From NCBI GenBank assembly GCA_022494885.1, contig JAGVSM010002644.1:124001-188000 (forward strand): a stretch of 64,000 bases of DNA. Reading direction: 5' to 3'. This stretch comes from Micrasema longulum. Its lineage: Eukaryota; Arthropoda; Insecta; Trichoptera; Brachycentridae. A program made the position numbers and the translations under genes. This document shows, piece by piece, positions 1-10,560 of the stretch (position 1 is its first letter; each line of letters begins with the position of its first letter). Under the pieces are notes generated by a model, which ran no database searches, was not told the origin of the DNA, and saw only the letters and a program-made list of their open reading frames with translations.

Positions 1-92
1 AAGGAATTCTCTTCATATTTTTATGTATATGGCTGTTGCCGACGTAAAAGCACATGCACCAAGTTGGCGGCCCTTCCTGGGGCTTTAATGTA

Positions 93-190
93 GCATAGGG
101 GGCTTCAGTATGTGTAAGCGATGTACCACCTCCTCAATAAAGACCAGTATTTGTCACTTTCGGGGGTGGTCATCGCCATACTGAAGCCCA
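93..190. repeat. Short hairpin, MITE-like
   Basis: Two stem blocks are nested. GGGCTTCAGTATG near 100 faces CATACTGAAGCCC near 176-188, and GCGATGTACCACC faces GGTGGTCATCGC inside it. The loop is about 25 nt. It could be a tiny MITE or a structured RNA; there is no coding content. Confidence 0.5.
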
Positions 191-249
191 CATATAGATT
201 AGAATTCATGAAAATATTTGTATGCCCATAATATATTTTTATACTATTC

Positions 250-920
250 TGTATGAGTGTTGATCGCCGCGCGGTCGGCGGGGAACTGCGGCTGGGTAGC
301 GGGAGGGTGGGGACCTTATACGTGGCGCGAGAGAGACCGATAGAGCCGGCAAATGTGCTCGCTATCTCTCTCGCCGCGTGATTGGTCAACCTAGTACCGC
401 CCGCTATTGGCCTAGCCCGCCGCCGCACGGCAAAATATGTTGTATATATAGCCCCGCCGGGGAAAAATAAAGTCAGTCATCTCGTCACACTACTAAGGCT
501 TTTTACTCTCCACTTCGTCTCCCTACCTCACTTCAAACCGGACCTCATCGCCACCTGTATTCGAACACCGCTACCCCCCTGGACTTGGAACTCGGATACT
601 CTTTGGATTGGATTTTGGACCCCGGATAATTTGGACCCTTGGATACTTCCCCGGAACACACCCCGCCGTTCCCACCGACGGAGAGATACCGGCCTTACAA
701 CCTGGTTGCCTGACTCAGGATTGCGGCCGCCAGCGCTACTCGCTAGCGACCCCGCAAGGGATCTCTAGGCAGCGATACCTCCCCCGGAGCTTATCGTTCG
801 TCGGCCGAGGCCCGCCTACGCCCGGCCACTCTGCGTTTGACACCAGCGCCTATAGAAATACAGTTCTTGTGACGGGCGCGATTGCTACGGACGAAGCAGT
901 GATCCGCCGCGTCTGTTACA
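250..920 (+). promoter_or_regulatory. GC-rich promoter-like island, possibly a solo LTR
   Basis: This stretch is strikingly GC-rich against an AT-rich background. It holds two inverted CCAAT boxes (ATTGGT near 381, ATTGGC near 405), a TATA box (TATATATAG near 444), an AATAAA at about 466 and an initiator-like TCAGTC about 30 nt after the TATA box. A TATA box followed closely by AATAAA and TCAGTC is typical of the U3-R boundary of arthropod LTR retrotransposons, and the block could run from a TG near 250-258 to TGTTACA at 920. I could not find a convincing target-site duplication. The alternative is a host promoter, for example an upstream promoter of Rab27. The open frames inside it look like chance GC-rich frames. 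Confidence 0.4.
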
Positions 921-1329
921 ATGGCAATAAGTTGATCATCACTTTATGACTTTCGGATTCTGAAATACCATTCTTGACTTAACAAGATTCCAGCAAGTTT
1001 TGTCAAAACTTGTCTCTCCAAATTTGTCATAAAAATATTCCAGCAACTTTTGATAAAAACTTGTGGCGTCAAATTTTCCTTTTCAACCTCTCATCAATCT
1101 TAAATCAAGTTTGTACCAAGTTTTACTGCTATCTGGGTATTTCCTTCAGATACTATTTTTTGTCAATTTTGAAGATACATTTGGGAATTAAAGTATGTTT
1201 ACTGTTGATAATGACAGTTGATTATGGGCAATATGTCAGGGCTGCACTAGGCATTCATATAAAGTTTGAGTATTTATCGAGTAGAGGTCGATTAAAGTTT
1301 TACTCGAAAATAGCAATTGGTTGGTTGCG

Positions 1330-1600
1330 AAGAAATTGCCAGTTGGCAATAAGCCCCCCAATTTACAAATAACTTTATGTACAAAAAGTTAAATAAATAA
1401 ATTAACCTTGAAATCGCATCTAAAATGACGTGTCTTAATTTCAAGTCACTACGACTCCTCGCCGTTTTGGAGATGTGATGGACAAACAAACAAACTCAAC
1501 GCAGGACTTTGGTTCCATGGAGGGGGGATTTTGTCTTAATAAATGTAACATAAGTATATTGGGAATAAAATCAATGAATAAATAAAAAAATAAACACACA
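1330..1600 (+). mobile_element. LINE 3'-end fragments
   Basis: Two short 3'-UTR remnants lie in tandem. The segment ending in GTACAAAAAGTTAAATAAAT resembles the reverse complement of the LINE tail near 57420. The segment near 1500-1550 (CAACGCAGGACTTTGGTTCCATGG) resembles the LINE 3' end at 50920-50960. No coding sequence remains. Confidence 0.35.
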
Positions 1601-1609
1601 CATTTATTT

Positions 1610-2506
1610 TCAGTTTTACAAAATAAATATAGGCGAATTATAGAAAAATAAATTGAAATAATCCTGCAGTAATAAATACACAGGTACATATTTAAAAATT
1701 TAATATCCAATTAATATCCATTTGGCAATTTTCGACCTGAGTACGGCCCAATGTTTTGCTGTGAATTGTAGCTAACTTAATACTCAATAGTCAGATAATG
1801 GTTTTTTTACGTTTGGGCGCCTCTACAGCTTGGCGCATTATTACTCTGAGAAAAAAACAATTATTTTCTTTTACGCAAGTATATTAGAATATACTTCAGT
1901 TCTAAATAAATTATTTGACGTGGAACAAGAGTTGTGATACACACGAAGTATTATTTAGTAGTTTAAGTCTGTGCTGTAGATTTTTGTGAAAACGTCGCGT
2001 CTTGTTGAAATCGTAAAAAGTTACATTAATTTTGTATTTACAAGTAACCCCAAATATGTTAGTAGATGGGTATTTTTTTAGTAGTGCTTTCTTGGTATTC
2101 CATAGAAGTGTAACAATTGTCAATGTCAAATTATTGACTCCAAATATGAATTTGTGTTGCGTTTTGGATTTTCTCTGTTTTTTGTCCTTCTTTTAGTGTT
2201 TTTTCAGTCGAATAAAAATTTTACGCTCATTTAATAATCTAGATTGAGTTAGATATCAATTTGTATGCCAGAGACTTTCGGGAGTTCGTGTTCTGGACAT
2301 CGTTTTTACAAAACGTATGTTTTTATAAACTTGGTGATTTAATCGATACTTGGCGTACGCACACGACACATAGCTTAGTAAATATTTTGGTTTAATTCGA
2401 TTTGAAATAAATTTATAATACTCTGATAAGCTTAACCTCACGTGACTTTGATTTTTAATCGTATTGTTTAAGTCTTATATTTTATAATATACTTGTTTTA
2501 TTCCAG
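1610..2506. other. Rab27: Rab27 upstream region, no recognisable gene
   Basis: AT-rich. It must hold the 5' UTR exon or exons and promoter of Rab27, because the first coding exon is preceded by a splice acceptor (TTTTATTCCAG ending at 2506). I could not place the transcription start or the matching donor. Confidence 0.35.
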
Positions 2507-2660
2507 ATCATTGAGAATGGATTACGATTATTTGATAAAGTTTTTAGCAGTTGGAGATTCTGGTGTTGGAAAAACAAGCTTTTTGTATCAATACACTGAT
2601 GGAATATTTAATACTCGTTTTATATCAACAGTTGGAATAGACTTTCGGGAGAAAACTCTG
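2507..2660 (+). CDS. Rab27: Rab27 exon with start codon (coding 2517-2660)
   Basis: Acceptor TTCCAG ends at 2506, ten 5'-UTR bases follow, and ATG is at 2517. Encodes residues 1-48, including the P-loop and switch I. Donor CTG/GTAACA is a weak consensus; phase 0. Confidence 0.92.
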
Positions 2661-5600
2661 GTAACATTACATTTTACTGATTAAATAAACTTACAGTCTT
2701 ATCACTTAAATTAAGACTTGGTAAAAAAATCGTTTAAAATATTATTATGCAAATAAGTAATCACATCAGTTCTATTTTTTTTTCTGTAATGGTTTCGTAG
2801 ATACATTGCAATTAGTATTTACGTGAATATTTCTTCACTAAATGACCATAGTATACTCTAGCGTTTAGATTTAGAGAACATCTACATTTGAAATTGATCA
2901 CGCATAGATACTTCCATTATATATGTATTTTAACCGTCCATTTTTGTAAAAATATAACATGTAGATTGATAATCTTAACGTAGTTTGCTAGATAGTGATC
3001 AAAATCAGATTCATCAATTTAGAAATAATATTTGTAATCATTTTAAGGAGAAAACATCACACAAATATGACAATTAGCATAATCAATTTGTGGGGTAATT
3101 ACTACAATTAGGTAATTTCAAAATCAGCATTTGTGAGTTACCCACTAAAAACACATATTTGCATCTTCCTTCATGAATGCTACAAATAGACAAATCGTGA
3201 TCCATCAAAATCTTATGATAATTTGAACACATAACTTGTCTATTTCTAGCATTCATAAAGGAGGACAAAAAATGTGTTTGTAGTGAGTAACTTACAAATG
3301 CTCATTTTGAAGTTCCCCAGTTGTAGTAATTACCCTGAAAATTAATAAAATAATGTAGAAAAAAAAAACAACGTATGATCATTATTAAAATGAAGAGATT
3401 AAGCCCTGCTAGCGATAGAGATCGGAAAAATATGAAATGTGATTTATTAAAAATATTAAAAAGTATAACATGTAACAGTTCCTTCTTTATTTTATACTAA
3501 GTCAGTATTGAGGCATTTGAAACTGCTTTTTAGCACTGGAACTCATGGGATCTAGCGCCCCTTCACTTACTAAAAAGAAACAAGAATACACGCATTAATA
3601 AATAAATACAGGCATATTATTCTCCCCTCCCTTGTAAGTGAGTGTCTAAGTTTTTGTGCCAACTGAACCTTTGGTAGGTCTGGCTCTGCTGGTTTTATGG
3701 TCATATTTGCAAAGATTTGTTAAGTAACGGATGCAAATATTTTTATTTTTGAAATTAAACAGCTGTCATTTAATAACTTATGATGATTCATGGGTGGGAG
3801 TAGCTAATTCTGAATTAAAGCTTATTTAAGCGTGTGTAGACTGCCATATTGACAACAAACATCATATGAATAATGGAAAAGTATATAGATATAATTTTTT
3901 GTAGATACTTATGTAATCATGTTAACATTTACTAGCAGTAGTGTTTCTAGTGTAGACTTGTGTTTTTTAGATTTATCAGCTTAATGGGAGAAACCACAAA
4001 ATACACTTGCAGCTTTGGGACACGGCTGGTCAAGAAAGGTAGGCAGTAAAATAGTTATTACTATAAGAAAAGATATAGTTTTTTTTTTATTTAACATTAA
4101 TCACTGTAAAAACTTTTTCACAAAAATTCACAAAATGGTGTAATGCCTCCCCCATCACATCTTATGTAATATTTCATTAAAAAAAAAGAATTCCCCGCCA
4201 AGCTTCTATTTTAGAAGCTTCTCAGCATGTGTGAAAGACAGGATTTAGAATGAAATTGGGAAAAATATAGCATAACACCCAGACCGATTGAAAAAAACCT
4301 TTCTTGGATTTTTTCTCCCAACTGACAGGAATCAAACCCGCAACTCCAGTTTTACAATGAGGAAGTTCAGTAGTTTTAAAAATATTTTTTAATTTGTTAA
4401 TAGGCTATCAAACTAAGCCAAAAAATTCTTGAACATTACAATAAAAGACTGATAAAAGTTTTGTGATTTTGAAATTATTCTTATCTCAAGTTCTGTATGG
4501 TGAATATGTGGATTGGCTTCCCGGTAACCAGAAATGGATCACAACACTCTGTCATTGATTTCGGAGAACTAGTGACGTCGTTCAAAGTAGTTCATTTTTT
4601 TTTTTTTTCATACATTTACATGAAACTTCACCGTACAATTAAATGATCAAATTTTTACTGTGCTTAAGAAAACTTCTTTTACATTCAATTTCCCGTTCAC
4701 TGAAATTCCTCATTGGCCGTCTAACCAACTAAACAAACTGATTGAAATCAATAATCATGTGTGAACCGATAACAAATGCAACATCAAATTAACAAGTGTT
4801 TGTTTCATGAAATTTTTTTTTTTTTTTCAGTATTGGAAAATAAACATATTTTGATGTTCTGTTAACGATGTATGTGAAAAGTGATTTTTCTGAAAGAGAA
4901 ATTGATTTGTAATGTAGAATATAAATAAAACTGTTACAGTCAAACTTGGTTATTACCAGGAAGACGGGACCGACTGAATTTGCTCGTTACAAGCATTACT
5001 CGTTATACCAGAGAAAGGTTTTTTTAAATCCAATCACCATTGCGTGCTTGCAAACATACCAGTTTCTAAATTTCAAATTCGGATAAATATATATACAAAT
5101 AATTGCCACTTTTTCGAAAATTAAAACACTTCTGCTTGTTAGTAGTCATGTTTACAATTCAAGGGTTAGGTTTTAACTTTTAACTTATCTAACATCACCT
5201 AGTTGTAATGTTCATTGTGCATTGAACATAAGAACATTTAAAAAAAAACATAGTAAAAACCCCCGAAACAAGGATGTCATTCATAAACTACAAATGAAGT
5301 TGTAAATTGTAATGAGGTGGCAAGCCTGTGCTTACTAATTTCACAAAGCTTGGATTTTTTACATGCAATTTCAACCATATGTGTGATAGTTTGTCAATGC
5401 TGTCGGCGAAAACACCAATTAGGTACTTAAACACTTACATAGTATCATAAAAGTAAAACGATTCCAATGCCTAGCGGCATCGGTAATAAGTTAGTCCCCT
5501 ATTTGGATTTTATTACTTAGGTTCTTATTTCGAAAATTAGGTTTTTAAACAATTTAAGAGTTTTTGCTCAACTGTTGACAATATTTTTGTTCAGTATGTC

Positions 5601-8600
5601 CAAGAAGAAGCTCGTTATAAAAGCGAATAAATGTATTGAGAAAACCGCAAACGAAAATTCCAAGATCAATCTATTTACGAGATTGTTATATCCAAGTTTG
5701 ACTGTATTAAAATATTGTTTTCATAATTCTAACTTGCATAGGTACAGACATAGTTTCTAATGGTACTAACATTTCTATTCACCGTATTTAAAAAAAAAAA
5801 ACGCTTGTTAACCACTATGTATGTATAATTTTTTATTTCATCAAAATTATAATATGTAATAATTTATTACTAATAAATAATTATGACTTTTTTATATATT
5901 TTTTGTATTTCTTTCATTTTAATTTATGCTGAATTTATGACCAACAGATTTCGGAGTCTCACAACGACATTTTACAGGGATGCTATGGGATTCTTGCTTC
6001 TCTTTGACCTGACCAATGAACACTCATTTCTTGAAGTGCGCAATTGGATTGAGCAACTTCAGGTAAACAAAAATAAAACTTACACATTTGCTTTAATATT
6101 TGTTGATAGCTGTTATTCAGACTAATTAATGATTTCTTATTTGATATTTACAACAAACATATGGCCACAAGAATTTAAATTTGGCCAATGTGTTCTATAG
6201 AATCATATTGATGCACAGTAAAGTTATTCATACTAGGTAAAGTGATACCCCTAGAATGAGTATTCCTTCGCATATTTGGGACCCCATATTATTTCAATGC
6301 AGAACCGAGCATTGAAAGACAAACGGCTGTAATACAACAAGAGACACGATAAAATGATTTTGAAGGATGACAATGCTCGACCCCATGTTTCGAAAATGGT
6401 GAGGACAGACTTGGAAATGTTGAAATCAGAAGTCCTACCTCACTCGCTGCATTCTCCTGACGTTGTTCCCTCTTGACTTCATGGCACATGGTCTGGCTGA
6501 CCAGCACTTCTGGCCTCATGAAGACGTAAAAAATTGGATCAATTCGTGGATCGCTTCAAAAGATGACCAGTTTTTTCAACATGGGATTCATACCCTGCCC
6601 CAAAGTTGGAAGAAAGTAGTGGCCAGTGATGGTCAATACTTTGAATCATTAATGTATAACCAGTTTTTAACAATTAGGCCTCGAATTTTGGAAAAAAACT
6701 GCAGAAGCAATGTCGTACACCTAATACAATAAGCTTTTAATATACATATAAACGTTTTGACCCAGTAGTAACACAGTTATTTATGACTAACAAATAATGG
6801 CTTCAAACTAGGTACATTATATTGATGATAAAAAAGTTAAATAACTGATGTGCCATAAAGTGAATTTTACAGAAAAATCAACAAAAAAGATTTTGAAAAA
6901 TGGAAAATTAGCATAATTTTTTTATTTATATCATCCAAATCAATGTAGGTAAGACAGATGTTATATAAATCTGTGGGTAAAAAGCTTATAGATCGATGAT
7001 TCACACTTGCTGATTTTAATCTCATATGATTTTACCAGAAACCTAGAACGTCAACCGAAGAAGCAACTTAGCATTTTTCTTTAACACAATACATTATATT
7101 GTGGAAAATCTACAAACAGGATGTTAATTCCATAACAAAATCAGGTAATATATCAAGTACATTAACTTCATCTCTGCCTTAATGACATCAAGAATAAAAG
7201 AACACCACCTATAAATGGACCACAGGGTGTTGTGACATCACGCTGCCCTAGTTCTTGTATATTCAATAGAGCATTTTGCAAATTGTACAAAAGACATTTT
7301 ATTTTGTTTTTAAAGTCAAATAAGTAAAATCAGTGAGTGGAGATTGGCTCTCAAAAAATGCGGAAAATACTATTTAATAATGGGAAAAAATTTTTTTTTA
7401 GCTAAATTAACGCGTAGTAAGATAATGAACATATTGGCATTCATAACTCAATTTTTTTTAAATGTTCTATTGAACATACAAGAACTAGGACAGCGATCAG
7501 TCAAGTGCAGTTAGTTCAATATCACTGTTACTCGCAAGTAAAAGAATAAATAAATAGTTTGTTTATCAGTCACGTAGCCATTTTTCTGTTGATATTTATA
7601 AGTATTTAATAAATAAATGTAATATACATTTATTGATTAAAATGTTTATTTCAGACGCATTGCTTGACATCTTCTCCTGACATCGTGTTGTGCGGTCACA
7701 AGTGTGATATGGCGGAGCATCGCGTTATCAGTGAGGAGAGAGCCAGGAAGTTTGCCAATGATCACCAGCTCACATATTTGGAGACCAGTGCTGCAACTGG
7801 ACAAAATGTATCAAGAGCCATTGAAATTCTGCTTGATAAAGTCATGTACCGGTTAGTACTGTTATGAAATATTAAACAATAATGATAACCTACACACTCC
7901 ATATTCATACTAATTATTTTATTTTGTTTTACATTATGTTAATTCAATATAATATATCAATAAAAGCTCTCCTTTCACATTTTATAGTCCTTTTCTATGG
8001 ATTTGATTGTGAATTTTAATAATTAGTTAATTATGTGTAAAAATAATAAAATTATTATTGCTACTTATATACATTGCATCTCACCTTTTACAATTATTTT
8101 TTTATTTTCTCTGTGTCTTGGCGGATTTAGAATATGGTTCGCTATGGCCGTTCTCAGGTAAAAATCCCGAGTAAGGGAATCGAGTGTAGATAAGTCCGCC
8201 TCGTACTGTAGTGGTAGATGCTTTTGCCTACCATACTTGAGGTCCTGGATTCGATTCCTGGGAAGTTCGACATGAAATATTTCATATTCCTGGACTAGCA
8301 CCTGAACCGTAAGGCTGATCACCTTTCCTTCATATTACAGATGATCTATGTACCCTACATTATGTGTATCAATGTAGTGGCCTATGCACTATCGGGTGCA
8401 GACAGAAGTATGATGATGATTTTTTGGTTAGAAAATTAAAAATGTACCTTATTGTTAACTTTCGAAATTGCAACAATGAACTGTAAATCTTTTATAAAAA
8501 AATCTATCTTTGTGTTTTTCATTGTCACTTTTGTTTATACTGTTAAAGTAATTAAATAAATTTCAGAATGGAGACTTCAGTGGAATATGCCTTGCTGTGT

Positions 8601-8678
8601 TCTGGTGCAAAACCCAATGAAGTTCAGTACCTTAAAGCCAACGAACGAACAAAGTCCCCCTTATCCTGTAATTGTTAA
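2517..8678 (+). CDS. Rab27: Rab27-type small GTPase, complete five-exon CDS
   Basis: Join 2517-2660, 3971-4038, 5948-6062, 7655-7851 and 8567-8678. This gives 636 nt, or 211 residues plus stop, close to the 210-230 usual for Rabs. Motifs: P-loop GDSGVGKT (13-20), switch I STVGIDF with the effector Thr38, WDTAGQE (64-70), ETSA (about 154-157) and C-terminal CNC for double geranylgeranylation. The blocks [26 protein letters not shown] and [23 protein letters not shown] text match Rab27 rather than Rab3 or Rab8. Family knowledge: Rab27 sits on secretory vesicles and recruits Slp/Slac2-type effectors (bitesize in flies) for transport and docking at the plasma membrane. The NKxD motif reads HKCD at 124-127. 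The loop before WDTAGQE is shorter than in mammalian Rab27a. All junctions are GT-AG and all phases agree. The start codon is the first ATG after the acceptor and matches the usual [10 protein letters not shown] N-terminus. Confidence 0.93.
3093..3335. mobile_element. Hairpin MITE in Rab27 intron 1
   Basis: Terminal inverted repeats of about 100 bp each occupy most of this 243-bp element. The left arm begins GGGTAATTACTACAA and the right arm ends TTGTAGTAATTACCC. The arms stay alignable down to a short centre (GCTACAAATAGACAA versus TTGTCTATTTCTAGC). It is non-autonomous. Confidence 0.85.
3530..3720 (+). repeat. Dispersed repeat, copy 1 of 2
   Basis: GGGATCTAGCGCCC, then TATTATTCTCCCCTCCCTTG, then AACTGAACC and GGTAGGT occur in the same order and spacing near 10400-10560. 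Family unknown. Confidence 0.65.
3971..4038 (+). CDS. Rab27: Rab27 exon, switch II region
   Basis: Acceptor TGTTTTTTAG ends at 3970 and donor AG/GTAGGC is at 4039. Encodes [22 protein letters not shown] plus two bases of Arg71. It is 68 nt long. The exon is shorter than in mammalian Rab27a, which has an insertion before [10 protein letters not shown]. Confidence 0.92.
4356..4714 (-). mobile_element. TIR MITE (AATGAGGAAGTTCAGT family) in Rab27 intron 2
   Basis: The left end AATGAGGAAGTTCAGTA mirrors the right end CACTGAAATTCCTCATT. The body is the reverse orientation of the copies near 14.8, 16.1 and 27.9 kb; shared text includes GGCTTCCCGGTAACC against the GGTTCCCGGTAAGCC of the 16.1-kb copy. 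Confidence 0.75.
4937..5704 (+). mobile_element. pogo/Tigger-like deletion derivative in Rab27 intron 2
   Basis: TIRs CAGTCAAACTTGG and CCAAGTTTGACTG are flanked directly by TA on both sides (4935-4936 and 5705-5706), the target-site duplication of Tc1/mariner/pogo elements. Inside, a short frame from 5596 begins [16 protein letters not shown] and resembles the N-terminal DNA-binding start of pogo-class transposases. The catalytic part is gone. Confidence 0.7.
5948..6062 (+). CDS. Rab27: Rab27 exon, core beta/alpha region
   Basis: Acceptor CCAACAG ends at 5947 and donor CAG/GTAAAC is at 6063. Encodes residues 71-109 ([14 protein letters not shown] through NWIEQLQ). The reading frame continues open upstream of the acceptor, but that part is intron. 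Confidence 0.93.
6297..6732 (+). pseudogene. mariner transposase C-terminal remnant in Rab27 intron 3
   Basis: Frame one gives [12 protein letters not shown], the second catalytic Asp region of DD34D mariner transposases, running to SPDVVPS. A frameshift follows and then [13 protein letters not shown] and [21 protein letters not shown], ending in ASDGQYFE and a stop at 6730-6732. About five residues expected after the third Asp (HLFRS-like) are missing. The transposase is dead: N-terminus absent, one frameshift, internal deletion. Confidence 0.85.
7233..7503. mobile_element. TIR MITE in Rab27 intron 3
   Basis: The 44-bp terminal repeats begin TGACATCACGCTGCCCTAG and end CTAGGACAGCGATCAGTCA. 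They continue as GTTCTTGTATATTCAATAGA against its mirror TCTATTGAACATACAAGAAC. It is 271 bp and non-coding. Confidence 0.8.
7655..7851 (+). CDS. Rab27: Rab27 exon with (H)KxD and SA motifs
   Basis: Acceptor TTATTTCAG ends at 7654 and donor CG/GTTAGT is at 7852. Encodes residues 110-174 plus two bases of Arg175. It contains VLCGHKCD, where Rabs normally have NKxD, and [11 protein letters not shown]. The CAC codon for His124 is at 7697-7699. Confidence 0.93.
8130..8420 (+). mobile_element. tRNA-derived SINE, family 1, in Rab27 intron 4
   Basis: It has a pol III A-box-like TGTAGTGGTAGATGC and B-box-like GATTCGATTCC, and a 3' part with GCACCTGAACCGTAAG and GGCTGATCACCTT. The end is a TGATGATGAT tail. 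The 5' unit TCTCAGGTAAAAATCC...GATAAGTCCGCC lies upstream of the tRNA-like head, as in other copies. Confidence 0.85.
8567..8678 (+). CDS. Rab27: Rab27 terminal exon with CxC prenylation motif
   Basis: Acceptor AAATTTCAG ends at 8566. Encodes Arg175 completion and residues 176-211, ending SPLSCNC and TAA at 8676-8678. The first residues after Arg175 (METSVEYA) are part of the alpha-5 helix, so this ATG is not a start. Confidence 0.92.
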
Positions 8679-9123
8679 TTTTGTTCTCAAATTAATTTTT
8701 GCTTCTACTGTTTTCCCCAAAATATTCGACACAATGCACAGTTTTTCACAAATATAAAGACTCCTTTAGCACCCTTTGTGATACTCATTCAAAAGTTAGT
8801 ATAGATGTTATTTTCCCCCTTTTAAAGTGTATTTCTTCATCCTGTTTTTTTATCATTTAACTCTACTTTAATTGTCTACATTTTTATTGTTTGTTTTTGA
8901 CTAGTATAAAACATTTTTGTCTTATCATTTCTTAAATTTTGTAGTCATTATTTTTTTGTTTTTACTATGCTTAAATACTTTTTACATTTGTTTTTTAGCA
9001 TTACAATTATAATCAAGTTATTTACACTAGCCTTAAAGAGGTCGATATCTTATATATCTAGAGTAAATTTAATATAACAATATAAATTATTCATCTTTTA
9101 TGTTTTTAAAGATGTTCAATAAA
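8679..9123 (+). other. Rab27: Rab27 3' UTR with candidate polyA signal
   Basis: AT-rich non-coding sequence after the stop. An AATAAA at 9118-9123 is a plausible polyadenylation signal, giving a 3' UTR of about 450 nt. Extent is inferred. Confidence 0.4.
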
Positions 9124-9186
9124 ATATATAATGTTATTATGTGCCATTTTAAAATTAAGTTTTAGTGATATGAACAAAAAAATTAG

Positions 9187-9379
9187 CTCATCATGCTAGA
9201 GGTCCCGGGTTTGATTCATGGAACGGTGGACATGAAATATTTGTTTCAATGGTGCTTCCATACTGCCATATTTCAATATTCCTGGACTGACACCTGAAGC
9301 GTAAGACTTCCTGTTCCTGGACTCCCACCTAGTGCAGTGTCCTGTGCACCACTATGTACGGATGGGGAAATGATGATGA
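9187..9379 (+). mobile_element. SINE family 1, 5'-truncated
   Basis: Retains the B-box region (GAGGTCCCGGGTTTGATTC), the ACACCTGAAGCGTAAGAC block and the ATGATGATG tail. Confidence 0.75.
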
Positions 9380-9884
9380 AACAATGTACTTTGATATTTA
9401 ATGATTTCCATGTGTGTTATAAATTTAAGAAAAGGTTTAATTAACATTTTCTGTGATATGGTTAAATTCCTTTAAGTGTTTTTATTAATTATATGTTTGT
9501 ATTTTTTTTTAATTCCATGTTTTATTAACCCCTTCTTGTAAAAGTAAAATTCTTTTCTTTCTTGTAAATTTTAAGTCATTTTAATGCACAATTTTATCCT
9601 TACCCCTTTTAACATACCTTATACATTATTTTCAGGTATTATAAAAACTAGACACATTATGTTTGAATAAGTTATACTAGTATAGGCAATGAAATGTATT
9701 TTCCTGACAGAATCAATACCTTTTTTATTAAAAATATTATCGATGTGTCCGTAATCCATAGATATAATTTAATTTTTAATAATATGCACAAATAGCTACT
9801 TATAACTTAAGTTCAAGGTGTGAGCATTTTACTAGTTATACATAAATATTTTTTTCTTAAATTATAGAAAACCAGCATAGTGAT

Positions 9885-10099
9885 ATGAGGTAGTCAGCAG
9901 AGAAGTGACGTAACCCATAAAAATGTGAAACGGAGATAATCACATTCAATGTTTAGCCATATATGATAGCCCTGTGTAGAATCTGCAAACTGGTAATGGG
10001 AGCAGTGCCAGTAAAACGCATGGTTATGGACCCTTCCCAATGTTTAAGTCGATTTATACCTATTTGTGGGTTACGTCACTTCTGCGCTGATCGCCTCAT
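9885..10099. mobile_element. TIR MITE, 33-bp terminal repeats
   Basis: The left end ATGAGGTAGTCAGCAGAGAA mirrors the right end TTCTGCGCTGATCGCCTCAT, and both continue into GTGACGTAACCCA and its complement. It is 215 bp, and the short open frame inside is incidental. Confidence 0.8.
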
Positions 10100-10389
10100 G
10101 TATGTATTAAAGATTGTAATTAAAAAAGAGTTCAAATTTATTTATAGTCATAGTGATTTTAGATTAAATTATATACGCATTTACTTTAACACTTTCATTT
10201 CATCTTGGTTATAATAAATACTGTACATGATATATTTATTTAAGGGTAATTATTCACTAAATATTGTAAAAAATAAATAAAAAACTTCCCAGCCTTTGGA
10301 CTAGCAACTAAAGCATAAGACTGATCGTTTTCATGATCGAGATTTGCTGATTATGCGTAAAACGAAAGTATTAAATTTTTTTGCTCATA

Positions 10390-10560
10390 TCAGTGCCGAA
10401 TTTAACGGGATCTAGCGCCCTGCCACTTACTGAAATGGGACCGAAATATATAAGTTTTTAAATTAATACAATCATATTATTCTCCCCTCCCTTGAAAGCA
10501 AGTGTCTGGTTCTTTGTGCTAACTGAACCTATGGTAGGTTCGGCTCTACTCATAACCATG
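10390..10560 (+). repeat. Dispersed repeat, copy 2 of 2
   Basis: Same ordered blocks as near 3530-3720 (GGGATCTAGCGCCC, TATTATTCTCCCCTCCCTTG, AACTGAACCTATGGTAGG). Confidence 0.65.

Noticed and set aside
382..949. Two overlapping plus-strand open frames of 113-128 codons
   Set aside because: They arise from the high GC content of the promoter/LTR-like island, overlap in different frames and show no domain.
1010..1372. 120-codon plus-strand frame
   Set aside because: Low-complexity, aromatic and Ile/Leu-rich translation typical of AT-rich chance frames; it runs into a LINE 3' end.
3083..3268. 61-codon minus frame
   Set aside because: Lies inside the hairpin MITE.
5883..6125. Using the ATG at 5883 as a Rab27 or separate gene start
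   Set aside because: The upstream codons are intronic, with acceptor CCAACAG at 5941-5947; only 5948-6062 is exon.
9963..10214. 83-codon plus frame
   Set aside because: Starts inside the 9885-10099 MITE and has no motif.
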